A stretch of 64,000 nt of DNA from Bradyrhizobium arachidis (GCF_015291705.1 NZ_CP030050.1:310001-374000), one strand, 5' to 3'. Positions 8,977 through 19,332 are shown, counted from the first letter of the stretch. Numbers and translations are program-made. Notes: generated by a model from the letters alone, not told the origin.

Positions 8977-9182
8977 GTGTGGACTTTGTGCATCAGTATT
9001 TGAACCATGTTGTACCGAAAAAAGACAGGACGCCAGTTCGAATGGCATCGCAGCGCCATGCGTCGGTGCAAAACTGCCTTGCGGCAACGAATGAATGGCA
9101 ATGGCAGCGCAGAAAGTCCGCCCAGAATGATTCGTTCCTACTAGTCTCACTGTTGGTTGTCCGTGTTCGCCTTTGGCAATTC

Positions 9183-10082
9183 ATGCGGCTCTTCAACGCT
9201 CTCGCTCTCCTGCCTGTGCTGGCCTTGCTGACTACGGCACCGCTGTGTGCAGAGGTCACATTCGGTGCGTCGGGTGAGGAGGGCGAACCGTTTCGCCGGC
9301 AACAATGGCGTGTGCCATCGCCCGACGACGACATTGCCGCGCATGCGCTGTTGTTTCGCCCTGCCGGCGCTGGTCCATTCCGGCTCGCGGTGATCGCGCA
9401 TGCCTCGACGCAGAACGCCTTGCGTCGCGCGCAAATGCCGCAGCCGGAATACCGCGCGCTCACGGCCTTTCTCGTCGCACGTGGCTTTGCCGTGCTGGTG
9501 CCGGAGCGGCTCGGTCATGGTGCGAGTGGCGGCCGCTATGTCGAGGACCAGGGCGGCTGCGATGAAGCGGATTACACGCGCTCCGGTCGCGCAACGGCGG
9601 ACGAAATCTCGCGCGCGTTGGAATTCCTGCGAAAGCAGGATTTTATTCGCAAGGACACAGCCATCGTGATCGGCCATTCCGCCGGCGGCTGGGGCGCGCT
9701 GGCGCTGGCCAATGCCGATCCGAACGCCGTCGCTGCGATCATCGCGTTCGCGCCGGGCCGCGGTGGCCACGCCAATGATGAGCCGAACCGGATCTGCGCG
9801 CCGCATACGCTTCTGTCGGCCGCGGCTGAGTTCGGCAAGGCGGCGCGCATTCCCGTCACATGGCTCGTTGCAGCCAACGACAGCTATTTTGCGCCGGCAT
9901 TCTCGAAAGCATTGGCGGATGCGTTTCGCGCCAGCGGCGGCAAGGCCGATTTCCGCACACTGCCCGCTGTCGGCAGCGAGGGTCATTGGATGATCGAGAC
10001 CGAAGCCGGGGTCAAAGCCGCAAGCAGCGAGCTCGCGCGCGCGCTGAACCCGTCCAGACCTGTGGCGACCAAGAAGCCATGA
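9183..10082 (+). CDS. Secreted alpha/beta hydrolase
   Basis: A 299-residue alpha/beta-hydrolase fold protein. The first 23 residues form a Sec signal peptide (hydrophobic core LALLPVLALLTTAP, cleavage near LCAE), so it acts in the periplasm. The nucleophile elbow is IGHSAGGWG (GxSxG with Ser), an acid lies in a later strand (VAANDSYF), and the His is in GSEGHWM near the C-terminus. It has the dienelactone hydrolase/prolyl peptidase-like architecture. The ATG at 9183 is picked because the signal peptide begins there. Its stop overlaps the next start (ATGA), so it is the first gene of a four-gene operon. The substrate is unknown. Confidence 0.83.
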   Translation: MRLFNALALLPVLALLTTAPLCAEVTFGASGEEGEPFRRQQWRVPSPDDDIAAHALLFRPAGAGPFRLAVIAHASTQNALRRAQMPQPEYRALTAFLVARGFAVLVPERLGHGASGGRYVEDQGGCDEADYTRSGRATADEISRALEFLRKQDFIRKDTAIVIGHSAGGWGALALANADPNAVAAIIAFAPGRGGHANDEPNRICAPHTLLSAAAEFGKAARIPVTWLVAANDSYFAPAFSKALADAFRASGGKADFRTLPAVGSEGHWMIETEAGVKAASSELARALNPSRPVATKKP

Positions 10083-10546
10083 CGCTGTATTTCCTGGTCA
10101 AATTTCTCCATGTGCTCGGCGCCGTCGTCATCCTCGGCACCGGAACCGGTATCGCCTTCTTCATGCTGATGGCCCATCGCACCAACGACGCAGCATTCAT
10201 CGCGCGCACCGCCTCCGTGGTGGTGATCGCGGATGCGATCTTCACGCTCTCCGCCGTGCTGCTCCAGCCGCTCACGGGCGGCTTGCTGATGATGCTGTCG
10301 GCGACGCCGGTCACCGAGCGCTGGCTGCTGGCCTCGCTCGCGCTCTACGTCTTTGCCGGCCTGTTCTGGGTGCCCGTCGTCTTCATGCAGATCGAGATGC
10401 GCGATCTCGCGCGCAAGGCCGCCGAGCAACGCAGCGCGCTGCCGGAGCGCTACTTCGCCCTGTTCCGCCGCTGGTTTGCATTCGGCTTCCCCGGCTTCGG
10501 CGCGACGATGCTGATCCTGTGGTTGATGATCGCCAAACCATTTTGA
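10079..10546 (+). CDS. DUF2269 family integral membrane protein
   Basis: A 155-residue inner-membrane protein with four predicted helices (about residues 4-28, 45-72, 79-102 and 130-152). The N-terminal helix LVKFLHVLGAVVILGTGTG contains the His typical of DUF2269 (YliF-like) proteins. Its start overlaps the hydrolase stop by four bases, indicating translational coupling. It is followed by the Rossmann-DoxX fusion after 8 bases. Function is unknown; co-occurrence with DoxX and DCC domains points to a membrane redox role (inference). Confidence 0.82.
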   Translation: MTLYFLVKFLHVLGAVVILGTGTGIAFFMLMAHRTNDAAFIARTASVVVIADAIFTLSAVLLQPLTGGLLMMLSATPVTERWLLASLALYVFAGLFWVPVVFMQIEMRDLARKAAEQRSALPERYFALFRRWFAFGFPGFGATMLILWLMIAKPF

Positions 10547-10554
10547 GAGAAGTG

Positions 10555-11874
10555 ATGAGTGAGCGGACCATCTTGGTGCTCGGCGCCTCCGGCCTGATCG
10601 GCCGCTTCGTCACCGACGACCTGCGCGCCCGCGGCTTTTGCGTCGTCGGCGTCGCCCGCAGCCTGTCGCCGGCGCAGAAGATGGGCGCGCTGGATCTCGA
10701 GCTGCCGATCCTGTCGCTCGATGCGGCCGCGCTGACGCGCTTGTTTGGCGAGCACGCGGTGGATGTCGTCGTCAACTGTCTCGGCGTGCTCCAGGATGGA
10801 CCCGGCAGTGATACCAATGCGGTGCACCGCGATTTCGTCGCGCGCCTGCTTCAGGCCGTTGCCGACAGCGGCCGCGCGATCCGGCTGGTTCACATCTCTA
10901 TTCCCGGGACCGCAGAGGCCGATCGCACCGCCTTCGCAACGACCAAGCGCGAGGCCGAACGCCTGATCGCGGCCTCCGGCATTCCCCACGCCATCCTGCG
11001 GCCCGGCTTTGTCGTTGCGCCGTCGGCCTATGGCGGCAGCGCCATGCTGCGCGCGCTCGCCACCTTTCCGCTCGACCTGCCCGCGGAGGAGATGGCGACG
11101 CCGTTCCAGCCTGTGGCGGTCGAGGATATTTCGGCCACTATCGCCTGGCTCGCCGCGCGCGACATCGGCGATGCCGGCGTGAAAGCCGTGACCTGGGACC
11201 TGATGCAGGCCGCGCCGGTCACGATGGCCGGCGTCATCAAGCAATTCCGCCGCGCCTTCGGTACGGACGGCTGGCCTCGCCTCGCCATGCCCTCGCTCAT
11301 GCTCGATCTCGGTGCGAGGATCGGCGATCTCGCCAATTATCTCGGCTGGACGCCGCCGATGCGCTCCACCGCCATCGCCGAACTGCGCCGCGGCGTCACC
11401 GGCGATCCCTCGGCATGGATCGCCGCCACCGGCATCGCACCGAAGTCGCTCGCCGAGACGATCGGGCGCCATCCTGCCACCATCCAGGACAAATGGTTCG
11501 CGCGGCTGTTTTTGGTGAAGGCGCTGATCTTCGCGAGCCTGGTCGCGTTCTGGCTCGTCTCCGGCTTCATTGCGCTGTTCGTGTCCTATCGCGCCGCTGC
11601 CAGCATCCTGAGCGCGCACAACTTTCCGCCGGCGCTGGTCGATCCCATCACCATCGGCACCAGCCTGATGGACATGAGCATCGGCGTGCTGATCGCCTTC
11701 CGCCGCATCGCCGCGGTCGGGCTGGTTGCGGGCATCGTTGCTTCGCTCGGCTATATGTTCGGCGCTGCGATCCTCACGCCCGACCTCTGGATCGAGCCGC
11801 TGGGCGCGCTGGTGAAGACGGGGCCGGCCATCGTGCTGATGCTGGTCGCGCTCTTGATGCTGGATAATCGCTAA
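10555..11874 (+). CDS. NAD(P)-binding Rossmann protein fused to a C-terminal DoxX-like membrane domain
   Basis: A 439-residue two-part protein. Residues 1-290 are an atypical SDR/NmrA-like Rossmann domain beginning ILVLGASGLIGRFV (GxxGxxG), similar to NDUFA9-type quinone-complex proteins. Residues 310-439 contain four hydrophobic helices of the DoxX-like/DUF4166-like type (LVKALIFASLVAFWLVSGF and following). A soluble nucleotide-binding part is thus tethered to a quinone-oxidoreductase-like membrane part. The ATG at 10555 lies 8 bases after the DUF2269 stop, and the TAA overlaps the next ATG. The electron donor and acceptor are unknown. Confidence 0.83.
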   Translation: MSERTILVLGASGLIGRFVTDDLRARGFCVVGVARSLSPAQKMGALDLELPILSLDAAALTRLFGEHAVDVVVNCLGVLQDGPGSDTNAVHRDFVARLLQAVADSGRAIRLVHISIPGTAEADRTAFATTKREAERLIAASGIPHAILRPGFVVAPSAYGGSAMLRALATFPLDLPAEEMATPFQPVAVEDISATIAWLAARDIGDAGVKAVTWDLMQAAPVTMAGVIKQFRRAFGTDGWPRLAMPSLMLDLGARIGDLANYLGWTPPMRSTAIAELRRGVTGDPSAWIAATGIAPKSLAETIGRHPATIQDKWFARLFLVKALIFASLVAFWLVSGFIALFVSYRAAASILSAHNFPPALVDPITIGTSLMDMSIGVLIAFRRIAAVGLVAGIVASLGYMFGAAILTPDLWIEPLGALVKTGPAIVLMLVALLMLDNR

Positions 11875-12281
11875 TGAGCAAATGGCCCGACGATGATGTC
11901 ATTCTGTTCGATGGCGTTTGCATCTTCTGCTCGCGCTGGGTGCGGTTCGTCGCCAAGCGCGACACCGCGAGGCGGTTTCGCTTCACGCCGATCCAGTCGG
12001 ATTATGGGGCCCGGTTGGCGCGCGCTTTCGGCATCAATCCTGATGATCCCGATACCAATGCCGTCGTCCATGGCGGCGAGGTGTTCATGAAGTCGGACGC
12101 CGCACTGACGGTGCTCTCGCAGCTCCCTGGCTGGGCGTGGGTGCGGGCGCTGTTCGCCGTGCCGAAGCCGCTGCGCGATCCCGTCTACAGCCTCATCGCG
12201 CGCAACCGCTATCGCATTTTTGGGAAGTACGACGCGTGCTTCGTGCCGGATGCTGATCTGCGGGCCCGGGTGATCGAGTAA
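11874..12281 (+). CDS. DCC-family (DUF393) thiol-disulfide oxidoreductase-like protein
   Basis: A 135-residue cytosolic protein of the DCC family, named for its N-terminal DxxC/FDGVCIFC segment (here VILFDGVCIFCSRWV, with a CxxC pair near residues 16-19). The family is thioredoxin-like and thought to act in thiol-disulfide exchange. The start overlaps the stop of the DoxX fusion (TAATG), so the two are translationally coupled. It is the last gene of the 9.2-12.3 kb operon and converges with the amine oxidase gene after only 4 bases. Confidence 0.85.
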   Translation: MSKWPDDDVILFDGVCIFCSRWVRFVAKRDTARRFRFTPIQSDYGARLARAFGINPDDPDTNAVVHGGEVFMKSDAALTVLSQLPGWAWVRALFAVPKPLRDPVYSLIARNRYRIFGKYDACFVPDADLRARVIE

Positions 12282-12285
12282 TTCG

Positions 12286-13530
12286 TTACGGCTTGACCAG
12301 AGCCGCCAGCACTTCCTTCGCTGCCCGCTCGCCGCTGTCCCGCGCGCCATGGGCCGTCGAGAAAAAGTGCGGCGACGTTGCTTCTCCGGCAAAGAACAGC
12401 CGGCCGTCGACCGGCGCGGCCAGCACGGCGCGATCGCCGGCGTGGCCAGGGAGCGCATGCGAATAGGCGCCGCGGGCAAGGGGGTCGTAGCCCCAGCGCG
12501 ACTCTGCCAGCGGCTTCAGCTTGCGGCGGATGTCGTTGCCCAAATAGTCCGCGATCTCGTCGATGCTCTGTGCGGCGAAGGCGCCCTCGCCGGCGTCCTC
12601 CAATTCGCGCGCGAAGCGGCCGCCGAAAAATCCGTCGATGCAGGGCTGGCCGAACGGGCGGATGTGGTAGGTGCCCATTGCGGTGCGCATGGTGGCGCCG
12701 CGCAGATTGCCTTCCTTCGGAAAGGCTTCCGCATCCTCCAGCGCCAGCACCACCTTGTCGTCGGCGCCGAGCGGCAGGCCGCACGCGGCATCGACCTTGG
12801 CCGGCAGCGGCGGCGAGAACCGGATTGCTTCGTCGGCGATCAGATTGGTCGGCACCGTGACGATCACCTTGTCCGCGGTGAGCGTGCCCGACGACGTCTC
12901 GATCCGGATGCGCCGGCCGGAATGGTCGATCATGGAGACGTTGCAGTTCAGTGCCACCGGGCAGGCGGCACCATAGGCCGCGATCAGCGCACCATACCCG
13001 GCGCGGACGCGCCAATTGAAATAGGTGTCTTCGTAGGCGTCCATGTCGAGGATCGAGACCCGATCGAGCTCACAGCCGTTCACATAGGTCGAGACGGCGT
13101 TGATCATCGGGTTCCAGCGATTGCCCGGCTCGAGATAGCGCTCGGCCGGTGCATCCTCGCCCGCTTCCGCAGCTTCGCTGACGCGCTCGTAGAATTCGTC
13201 GATCGTGCGCGCGAACTCATCCCGCTCACGCTCCGGAAACACCTCGCCAAAGGCACGATCGCGCCAGGGCGGCAGATCGGTGTTGACCTCGAAATTCAGT
13301 CTCTTGGCAATTGCGACGAAGGAGTTCTTGTCGGCCGAGTGCAGCCACCCGCAGCCGACATCGAAGATGACATCGGGCGAGGCCTGTACGGTCCAGGCGC
13401 GGCCGCCGAGCCGGCCCCGCGCCTCCAGCACGATCACGGAGAGGCCCGAGCCCGCGAGCGCATGTGCGGCGCCGAGGCCGGCGGCACCGGCCCCGATGAT
13501 CGCGACGTCGACGGAGGAGGGGAGGGGCAT
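12286..13530 (-). CDS. FAD-dependent flavin amine oxidase family protein
   Basis: A 414-residue flavoprotein. It starts with the FAD-binding dinucleotide motif VAIIGAGAAGLGAAHAL, followed by the LEARGRLGGRAWT segment that marks the monoamine oxidase/polyamine oxidase superfamily. The C-terminal FAD segment is LFFAGEATSPHFFSTAHGA. It oxidises an amine or related C-H bond; the substrate is not predictable. No signal peptide is evident. Start ATG at 13530 with a GGAGGGGAGGGG ribosome site. The upstream 100 bases are repeat DNA, beyond which typA ends. Confidence 0.9.
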   Translation of the reverse strand: MPLPSSVDVAIIGAGAAGLGAAHALAGSGLSVIVLEARGRLGGRAWTVQASPDVIFDVGCGWLHSADKNSFVAIAKRLNFEVNTDLPPWRDRAFGEVFPERERDEFARTIDEFYERVSEAAEAGEDAPAERYLEPGNRWNPMINAVSTYVNGCELDRVSILDMDAYEDTYFNWRVRAGYGALIAAYGAACPVALNCNVSMIDHSGRRIRIETSSGTLTADKVIVTVPTNLIADEAIRFSPPLPAKVDAACGLPLGADDKVVLALEDAEAFPKEGNLRGATMRTAMGTYHIRPFGQPCIDGFFGGRFARELEDAGEGAFAAQSIDEIADYLGNDIRRKLKPLAESRWGYDPLARGAYSHALPGHAGDRAVLAAPVDGRLFFAGEATSPHFFSTAHGARDSGERAAKEVLAALVKP

Positions 13531-13535
13531 GGAGC

Positions 13536-13627
13536 AGCGAATGGTGAGTAGCGAGTGGCGAATAGAATATAGATAACGCCGGCTCTGGCAAACGCCCCTA
13601 TTCCCTACTCGCCATTCCCCATTCGCC
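13536..13627. repeat. Interspersed repeat of the GGCGAATGG(C)GAGTAG type, copy 1
   Basis: Direct and inverted short units such as GCGAATGGTGAGTAGCGAG and, in mirror, CTACTCGCCATTCCCCATTC flank a short unique centre. Related copies lie at 55233-55312 and 61300-61360. This copy sits between the typA stop and the amine oxidase start. Confidence 0.75.
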
Positions 13628-13630
13628 TGC

Positions 13631-15457
<1,827 letters not shown>

Positions 15458-15564
15458 GAGTGAGCTTCTTTGCGGTCAAACAATGGGTTAAGCGCGATCT
15501 CGCCGGTCGGACCGGGACCTCTTCACGGACAACGCTGGAAACGTGGAAAACGGGGCCGGCTTCG

Positions 15565-15597
15565 CCCAAAAAGGAAGCCCGGTCAGCTCGACCGGGC
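15565..15597 (-). terminator. Rho-independent terminator of the radical SAM operon
   Basis: Palindrome GCCCGGTC at 15577-15584 and GACCGGGC at 15590-15597 forms an 8-bp stem. Read on the minus strand it is followed by TTCCTTTTT. It lies about 100 bases after the last gene of the minus-strand operon (stop at 15697) and ahead of typA. Confidence 0.7.
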
Positions 15598-15696
15598 ACC
15601 CTACGCGTTTGCGGCGCAATATATGCAAAAACCGCCAAAAAACAATGCGTTCTTTGCTGGTTGGTTGACTGAATTTTGTCCGGGAATTCCCGGGGC

Positions 15697-15978
15697 TTAG
15701 GGCTGGGTTCCGGGATGGGTCGGGGCCTTCCGCCCCTTGATCGCCGCCCAGATCAGGGCGACGCCTCCGATGCCGACGACCAGGCCCAGGAAGACCAGCG
15801 GCGCGATGTCCGAATCGATCTTGCCCCCGTCGATCACCGAACCTCCGCCGAACACCAGGGCGCAGAGACCCGGCAGCAGCAGGACGACCCCTGAGATCAC
15901 CATGAGCGCGGTCAGGCAGCCGTGCCGTCTTTCCGGCGAGGGTTGGCTCGGCGCGATTGGAGGAGGCGCGTCGTTCAT
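15697..15978 (-). CDS. Small membrane protein (two helices), last gene of the radical SAM operon
   Basis: A 93-residue protein, not recognised. It has a proline-rich cytoplasmic start (NDAPPPIAPSQPSPERR) and two hydrophobic segments at about residues 20-45 and 60-80, the second reading LVFLGLVVGIGGVALIWAAI. Its start codon overlaps the stop of the upstream gene (ATGA), so translation is coupled. Together with the preceding small membrane protein it may form a membrane platform for the Lgt-like and radical SAM proteins (inference). Confidence 0.72.
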   Translation of the reverse strand: MNDAPPPIAPSQPSPERRHGCLTALMVISGVVLLLPGLCALVFGGGSVIDGGKIDSDIAPLVFLGLVVGIGGVALIWAAIKGRKAPTHPGTQP

Positions 15979-16205
15979 TCCCGGACCCCCGTTAACGCGA
16001 CGAGTGCGCCTGTTCCTACCCAGCGCCTGGTCAGGACATTGTCTCGGCTAAGGATCATGACGCAAATAAGAACGAGCAAGACGAGCAATCCGACGATCGC
16101 CACGATCCAGGACATGCAACCGCCTTCGCCCGGACCGCCTCGCGGCGGTTGAACGGGAGGCTCCGCTGGTGGCTGCGAGGCCGGCGCGCCCTCGATGTCG
16201 CTCAT
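15975..16205 (-). CDS. Small single-pass membrane protein in the radical SAM operon
   Basis: A 76-residue protein with a proline-rich N-terminus (ASQPPAEPPVQPPRGGPGEG) and one hydrophobic helix at about residues 32-52 (WIVAIVGLLVLLVLICVMIL). It is not recognised as a known family. ATGA overlaps join it to the genes on both sides: its start overlaps the radical SAM stop, and its stop overlaps the start of the 93-residue protein. It has the same proline-rich head plus membrane anchor layout as the next gene. Confidence 0.72.
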   Translation of the reverse strand: MSDIEGAPASQPPAEPPVQPPRGGPGEGGCMSWIVAIVGLLVLLVLICVMILSRDNVLTRRWVGTGALVALTGVRE

Positions 16206-17647
16206 TCCTGCAAGGCCCCTTCCGCGCTGGTCTCTGCCGCGAGCGCAGCGCGGATGCCGTCGATCTTGCCGTTCCGATAGAACAGATTGTAGGTGTCGAA
16301 CGGAATGATCGCGCCCTGCTCCGTCACGAAATGGATGCAAGAGCGCTTGACGTTGCCGACGCAGAAATTGAAGCGGTCGAGAAACTGCACGATGGTGACG
16401 CGGAAGACGTTTTCGTAAGTGAGTCCTTCCGGCACCTCGAAGCTCGGCAGGCAGCATAGCAATTCGCAGACGCGCTCGCTCGTGTTCAGAGGACCCGACG
16501 ACAGCGAGAACAGGTCCAAGAACTTTTCCTGGAATTTCTCCCGCAGCATCGGATATTTTTCCGGGCTGATGGTGTTGGGCATCACCGCAACCAGCTGCTC
16601 CTGCGAGATCAGCGACGTCAGCGGCAGCACCTTCTCGCCGTTGCGCAGGCCGTAGCCGATCGAGATGCTCTCGGGGTTACAGGGCAGCGGGATCATGTCC
16701 TTGTCGCCGAACACACCGGTTTCGATGACGCGGTTGCGGATCTCCGACAGCATGATGCGGTCGGTGGTCTTGTCGAAATTCTCGTTGCGGCCGGCATCCT
16801 GCACAGGTTGGAGCGTGACGCCGCGCACGCACTTCCAGGTGAGCGCATGGCGGACGATGTCGCCGATCTCGGAATCGTTGACGCCGCGCTTGATGGTCGC
16901 GACCAGCGTGGTCGACACGCCGTAATGCTCGAGATTCTCCAGCGCCTGCTGGCGGATTTTTCGCAAGTCCGCGCCGCGCAGATTGATCAGCGCATCGCGC
17001 TGGAGCGAATCGAACTGGAGATAGACCTCCAGCCCGCGCCTGTTCTCGGCGAGCCGCGCCACGAAATCCTTCTCGCGGGCGACGCGCAGGCCGTTGGTGT
17101 TGATCATGACGTGGCGGATCGGACGGGCGCGCACGGCGTCGAGAATCTCGAAGAAATCCGGATGCAGCGTCGGCTCGCCGCCGGAAATCTGCACCAGATC
17201 TGGCTCGCCCTCGCTGGCGACCAGCGCGTCGAGCATCTTCTCGACCGTCGCGAGCGGGGTGAATTTCGTTCGCGCCGGCGCGGAGTCTGCGAAGCAAACC
17301 GGGCAGGTGAGATTGCAATGCTCGGTGATCTCGATCAGGGCGAGGCAGGAATGCTGCTCGTGGTCGGGACAGAGGCCGCAATCATAGGGGCAACCGAATT
17401 CGGTGCGCTGCTGGAATTGCAGCGGCCGGTCGCCCGGCTTGATGAAATCCTTGCACAGGCGCCAATAGGCCGCGTCGGTGGAGACGAGCGTCGATTGAAC
17501 GCCATGCTCCCGGCAGCGCTTCTCGTACCAGACCTCGTTGTCGAGGATCTGGATCTTCGTCGGCACCAGCTTCAGGCAGATCTCGCAAAGGGACTGAGTC
17601 TGGCCCCAGAAGATGTAGGGGCGCGACTTACGCAGCGGCGCGTTCAT
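16202..17647 (-). CDS. Cysteine-rich radical SAM protein resembling the tetraether synthase (Tes) family
   Basis: A 481-residue radical SAM enzyme. Residues 111-118 hold the CxxxCxxC motif (CNLTCPVCFA) for the [4Fe-4S]/SAM cluster, followed by the GGEPTLHPDF motif. An N-terminal rubredoxin-like knuckle has CEIC at 21-24 and CREHG at 45-49. A second cluster motif is GCPYDCGLCPDH at 85-96. C-terminal cysteines appear in CELLCC and CVGNVKRSC. This multi-cluster layout is that of MJ0619/Tes-type proteins, which in archaea couple lipid alkyl chains carbon to carbon. Its start overlaps the Lgt-like gene by 20 bases. Family assignment is from memory; lipid coupling in this organism is inference. Confidence 0.82.
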   Translation of the reverse strand: MNAPLRKSRPYIFWGQTQSLCEICLKLVPTKIQILDNEVWYEKRCREHGVQSTLVSTDAAYWRLCKDFIKPGDRPLQFQQRTEFGCPYDCGLCPDHEQHSCLALIEITEHCNLTCPVCFADSAPARTKFTPLATVEKMLDALVASEGEPDLVQISGGEPTLHPDFFEILDAVRARPIRHVMINTNGLRVAREKDFVARLAENRRGLEVYLQFDSLQRDALINLRGADLRKIRQQALENLEHYGVSTTLVATIKRGVNDSEIGDIVRHALTWKCVRGVTLQPVQDAGRNENFDKTTDRIMLSEIRNRVIETGVFGDKDMIPLPCNPESISIGYGLRNGEKVLPLTSLISQEQLVAVMPNTISPEKYPMLREKFQEKFLDLFSLSSGPLNTSERVCELLCCLPSFEVPEGLTYENVFRVTIVQFLDRFNFCVGNVKRSCIHFVTEQGAIIPFDTYNLFYRNGKIDGIRAALAAETSAEGALQE

Positions 17648-18344
17648 GCACAGGCCTCGCTTGGGACGCCGTCGCCAGCATGACGGCGGCGTAGAGCAGG
17701 ATGGAGAGCGACAGCAGGTGAAACAGCGTGAAGGGCCCGATCAGCGTCCCATAAGGCTTGAGGAATTCCCACAGGAAGCGCTGCGCTCCATAAAAAGCGA
17801 GAACCAGGTAGAAACCATTGGTGATCACAAACGCATTCCGGTTCAAGACCGCCAGCACATAGAGCTGCGCGAACAAAGCCATCGCCGCGCTCTCATAGAG
17901 CTGCACGGGGTGGCGAAGAACGCCATCGCCGAAATCGTGGCCCCACGGCAATGCCGTCGGCGTGCCGTAGGTGAAATCGTCAAGGACCGCGAAATAGCAG
18001 CCGAGCCGTCCGATCGCGACGCCGAGGGCCAGCGGCAGGGCAAACCGCGCGCCGGTGCGCACGGCGATGCCTGCGGTCCATTTGTAGAGCTCGATCGCGA
18101 CGATGCCGCCGGCGAGCGCGCCCTCGACCGAGCGTGCAATGCCGTTCTGCCCCGACAGCCACAGATTGACCGAGCCGAACAGATAGGCGCCAAGGCCGGC
18201 GCCGAACACCAGCGCGGCGATGTAGGGCAGCTCGAACGATTGCGCCGGAAACCGCAAACCCTGTCGCGACAGCCAGTAAACGGCAGCCGCTGCCGCCAGC
18301 CACGCCGCGATATCGAAGATCGTGTGAAGAAAAGCCCCGCTCAT
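17628..18344 (-). CDS. Lgt-like prolipoprotein diacylglyceryl transferase family membrane protein
   Basis: A 238-residue polytopic membrane protein with about seven hydrophobic segments. It carries the Lgt-type core GRLGCYFAV (112-120), then GTPTALPWGHDF and RHPVQLYES (144-152), equivalent to the Lgt signature with its RHPxQLYE motif. The HGG segment of true Lgt is absent; the matching region reads VEGALAGGIVAIE without the His. It is also shorter than a typical Lgt. It therefore probably acts on lipids but not as the housekeeping Lgt. It is the first gene of the operon and overlaps the radical SAM gene. Confidence 0.82.
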   Translation of the reverse strand: MSGAFLHTIFDIAAWLAAAAAVYWLSRQGLRFPAQSFELPYIAALVFGAGLGAYLFGSVNLWLSGQNGIARSVEGALAGGIVAIELYKWTAGIAVRTGARFALPLALGVAIGRLGCYFAVLDDFTYGTPTALPWGHDFGDGVLRHPVQLYESAAMALFAQLYVLAVLNRNAFVITNGFYLVLAFYGAQRFLWEFLKPYGTLIGPFTLFHLLSLSILLYAAVMLATASQARPVHERAAA

Positions 18345-18396
18345 GCGGGTACAACCATAGCACGATCACGTTCAAAAGCGCGGGGCGCATTTTTGT

Positions 18397-18555
18397 GCCC
18401 TCTCCCCTTGCGGGAGAGGGCAGCTCCGCATTAGCCACAACCTCATTTGGGTGAAGGGTTGTCTCCGCGAATTCAGCCGCTGCGGTGTGCGAGGATAGAG
18501 ACCCCTCATCCGGCTTCGCTTCGCGAAGCCACCTTCTCCCACAAGGGGAGAAGGA
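18397..18555. repeat. Intergenic inverted repeat with CCTCTCCC/GGGAGAGG arms
   Basis: Begins CCCTCTCCCCTTGCGGGAGA and ends CTTCTCCCACAAGGGGAGAA, with CTTCGCTTCGCGAAGCC inside. It separates the 5' end of the Lgt-like gene from the 3' end of the Crp/Fnr gene. It shares its CTCCCC-type arms with the element at 7.6 kb. Confidence 0.65.
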
Positions 18556-18567
18556 AGAAGCGAGACC

Positions 18568-19332
18568 CTAGCCGGCCTCGCGCTCTTCGGTCGGATACAC
18601 CCCTCGCAGCACCTCCTCGAAGTGCATCTTCACCGCGTCGTTGCACAGGCAGGCGCGCAGGCGCAGGCCGTCGCGGTTGCGGACCAGGATCGAACCGCGT
18701 CTCGTATCGAGCACACCTTCCGCCTTGAACGATTGGAGCACGCGGCTGGCGTAGCTGCGGCCCACACCGAGCAGCGTCGCGAGCTGCTCGTGAGTCAGCG
18801 GCACGCTGCTGTCGTCGCCGGTGCGCTCCATCGCCGCCAGGATCCACTTGGCCGTGCGCTGCTCGATCGAGTGGATGGCGTTGCAGGCGGTGGACTGGAA
18901 GATCTGCGCCAGCATGCAGTCGGCGTAACGGGCAAAGATGTTGCGCAGCGAGGCCGAGCGCTGCTTGGCCGCTTCGAGCTTGCCGACATGGATGCGCGCA
19001 AACGGTCCGCCGAACTTGACGCAGATGCGGGTATAGGCCGGCAGGAATCCCTCGCTGACGATGCCGCCCACCGCGCCCTCGCGGCCGACCAGAATGGTTT
19101 CGACATCACGGCCGTCTTCATTGGGGACGAGAAAAGTCGCAAGCGACGGGCCGCAGGGAAAGTGGACCACCTGGACATCGTCGCCGGGACTGTAGAGCAG
19201 TTCGCTCGCCGCAGCCTTGTCGACGGAGACGTGCGGCGCGAGCAGCGCGTAATCCGCCGCGCTCAACCGCCGCAACAGATTATTTGCGGGCCTGGTATCG
19301 ACCTCGGTTATCTTGCTGATGCGCGCGTCCAT
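18568..19332 (-). CDS. Crp/Fnr family transcriptional regulator
   Basis: A 254-residue regulator. The N-terminal part is a cNMP-binding-like beta-roll (about residues 20-150). It lacks the FNR cysteine cluster, so it does not look like an oxygen sensor. The C-terminal winged helix (about 170-230) contains the recognition helix region LTHEQLATLLGVGRSYASRVL. It is a single gene, upstream of and divergent from a response regulator gene at 19497, with a 164-base gap. The effector is unknown. A weak EcfG-like GGAAC-N17-AGTT pair lies 5' of it on its own strand. Confidence 0.9.
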   Translation of the reverse strand: MDARISKITEVDTRPANNLLRRLSAADYALLAPHVSVDKAAASELLYSPGDDVQVVHFPCGPSLATFLVPNEDGRDVETILVGREGAVGGIVSEGFLPAYTRICVKFGGPFARIHVGKLEAAKQRSASLRNIFARYADCMLAQIFQSTACNAIHSIEQRTAKWILAAMERTGDDSSVPLTHEQLATLLGVGRSYASRVLQSFKAEGVLDTRRGSILVRNRDGLRLRACLCNDAVKMHFEEVLRGVYPTEEREAG

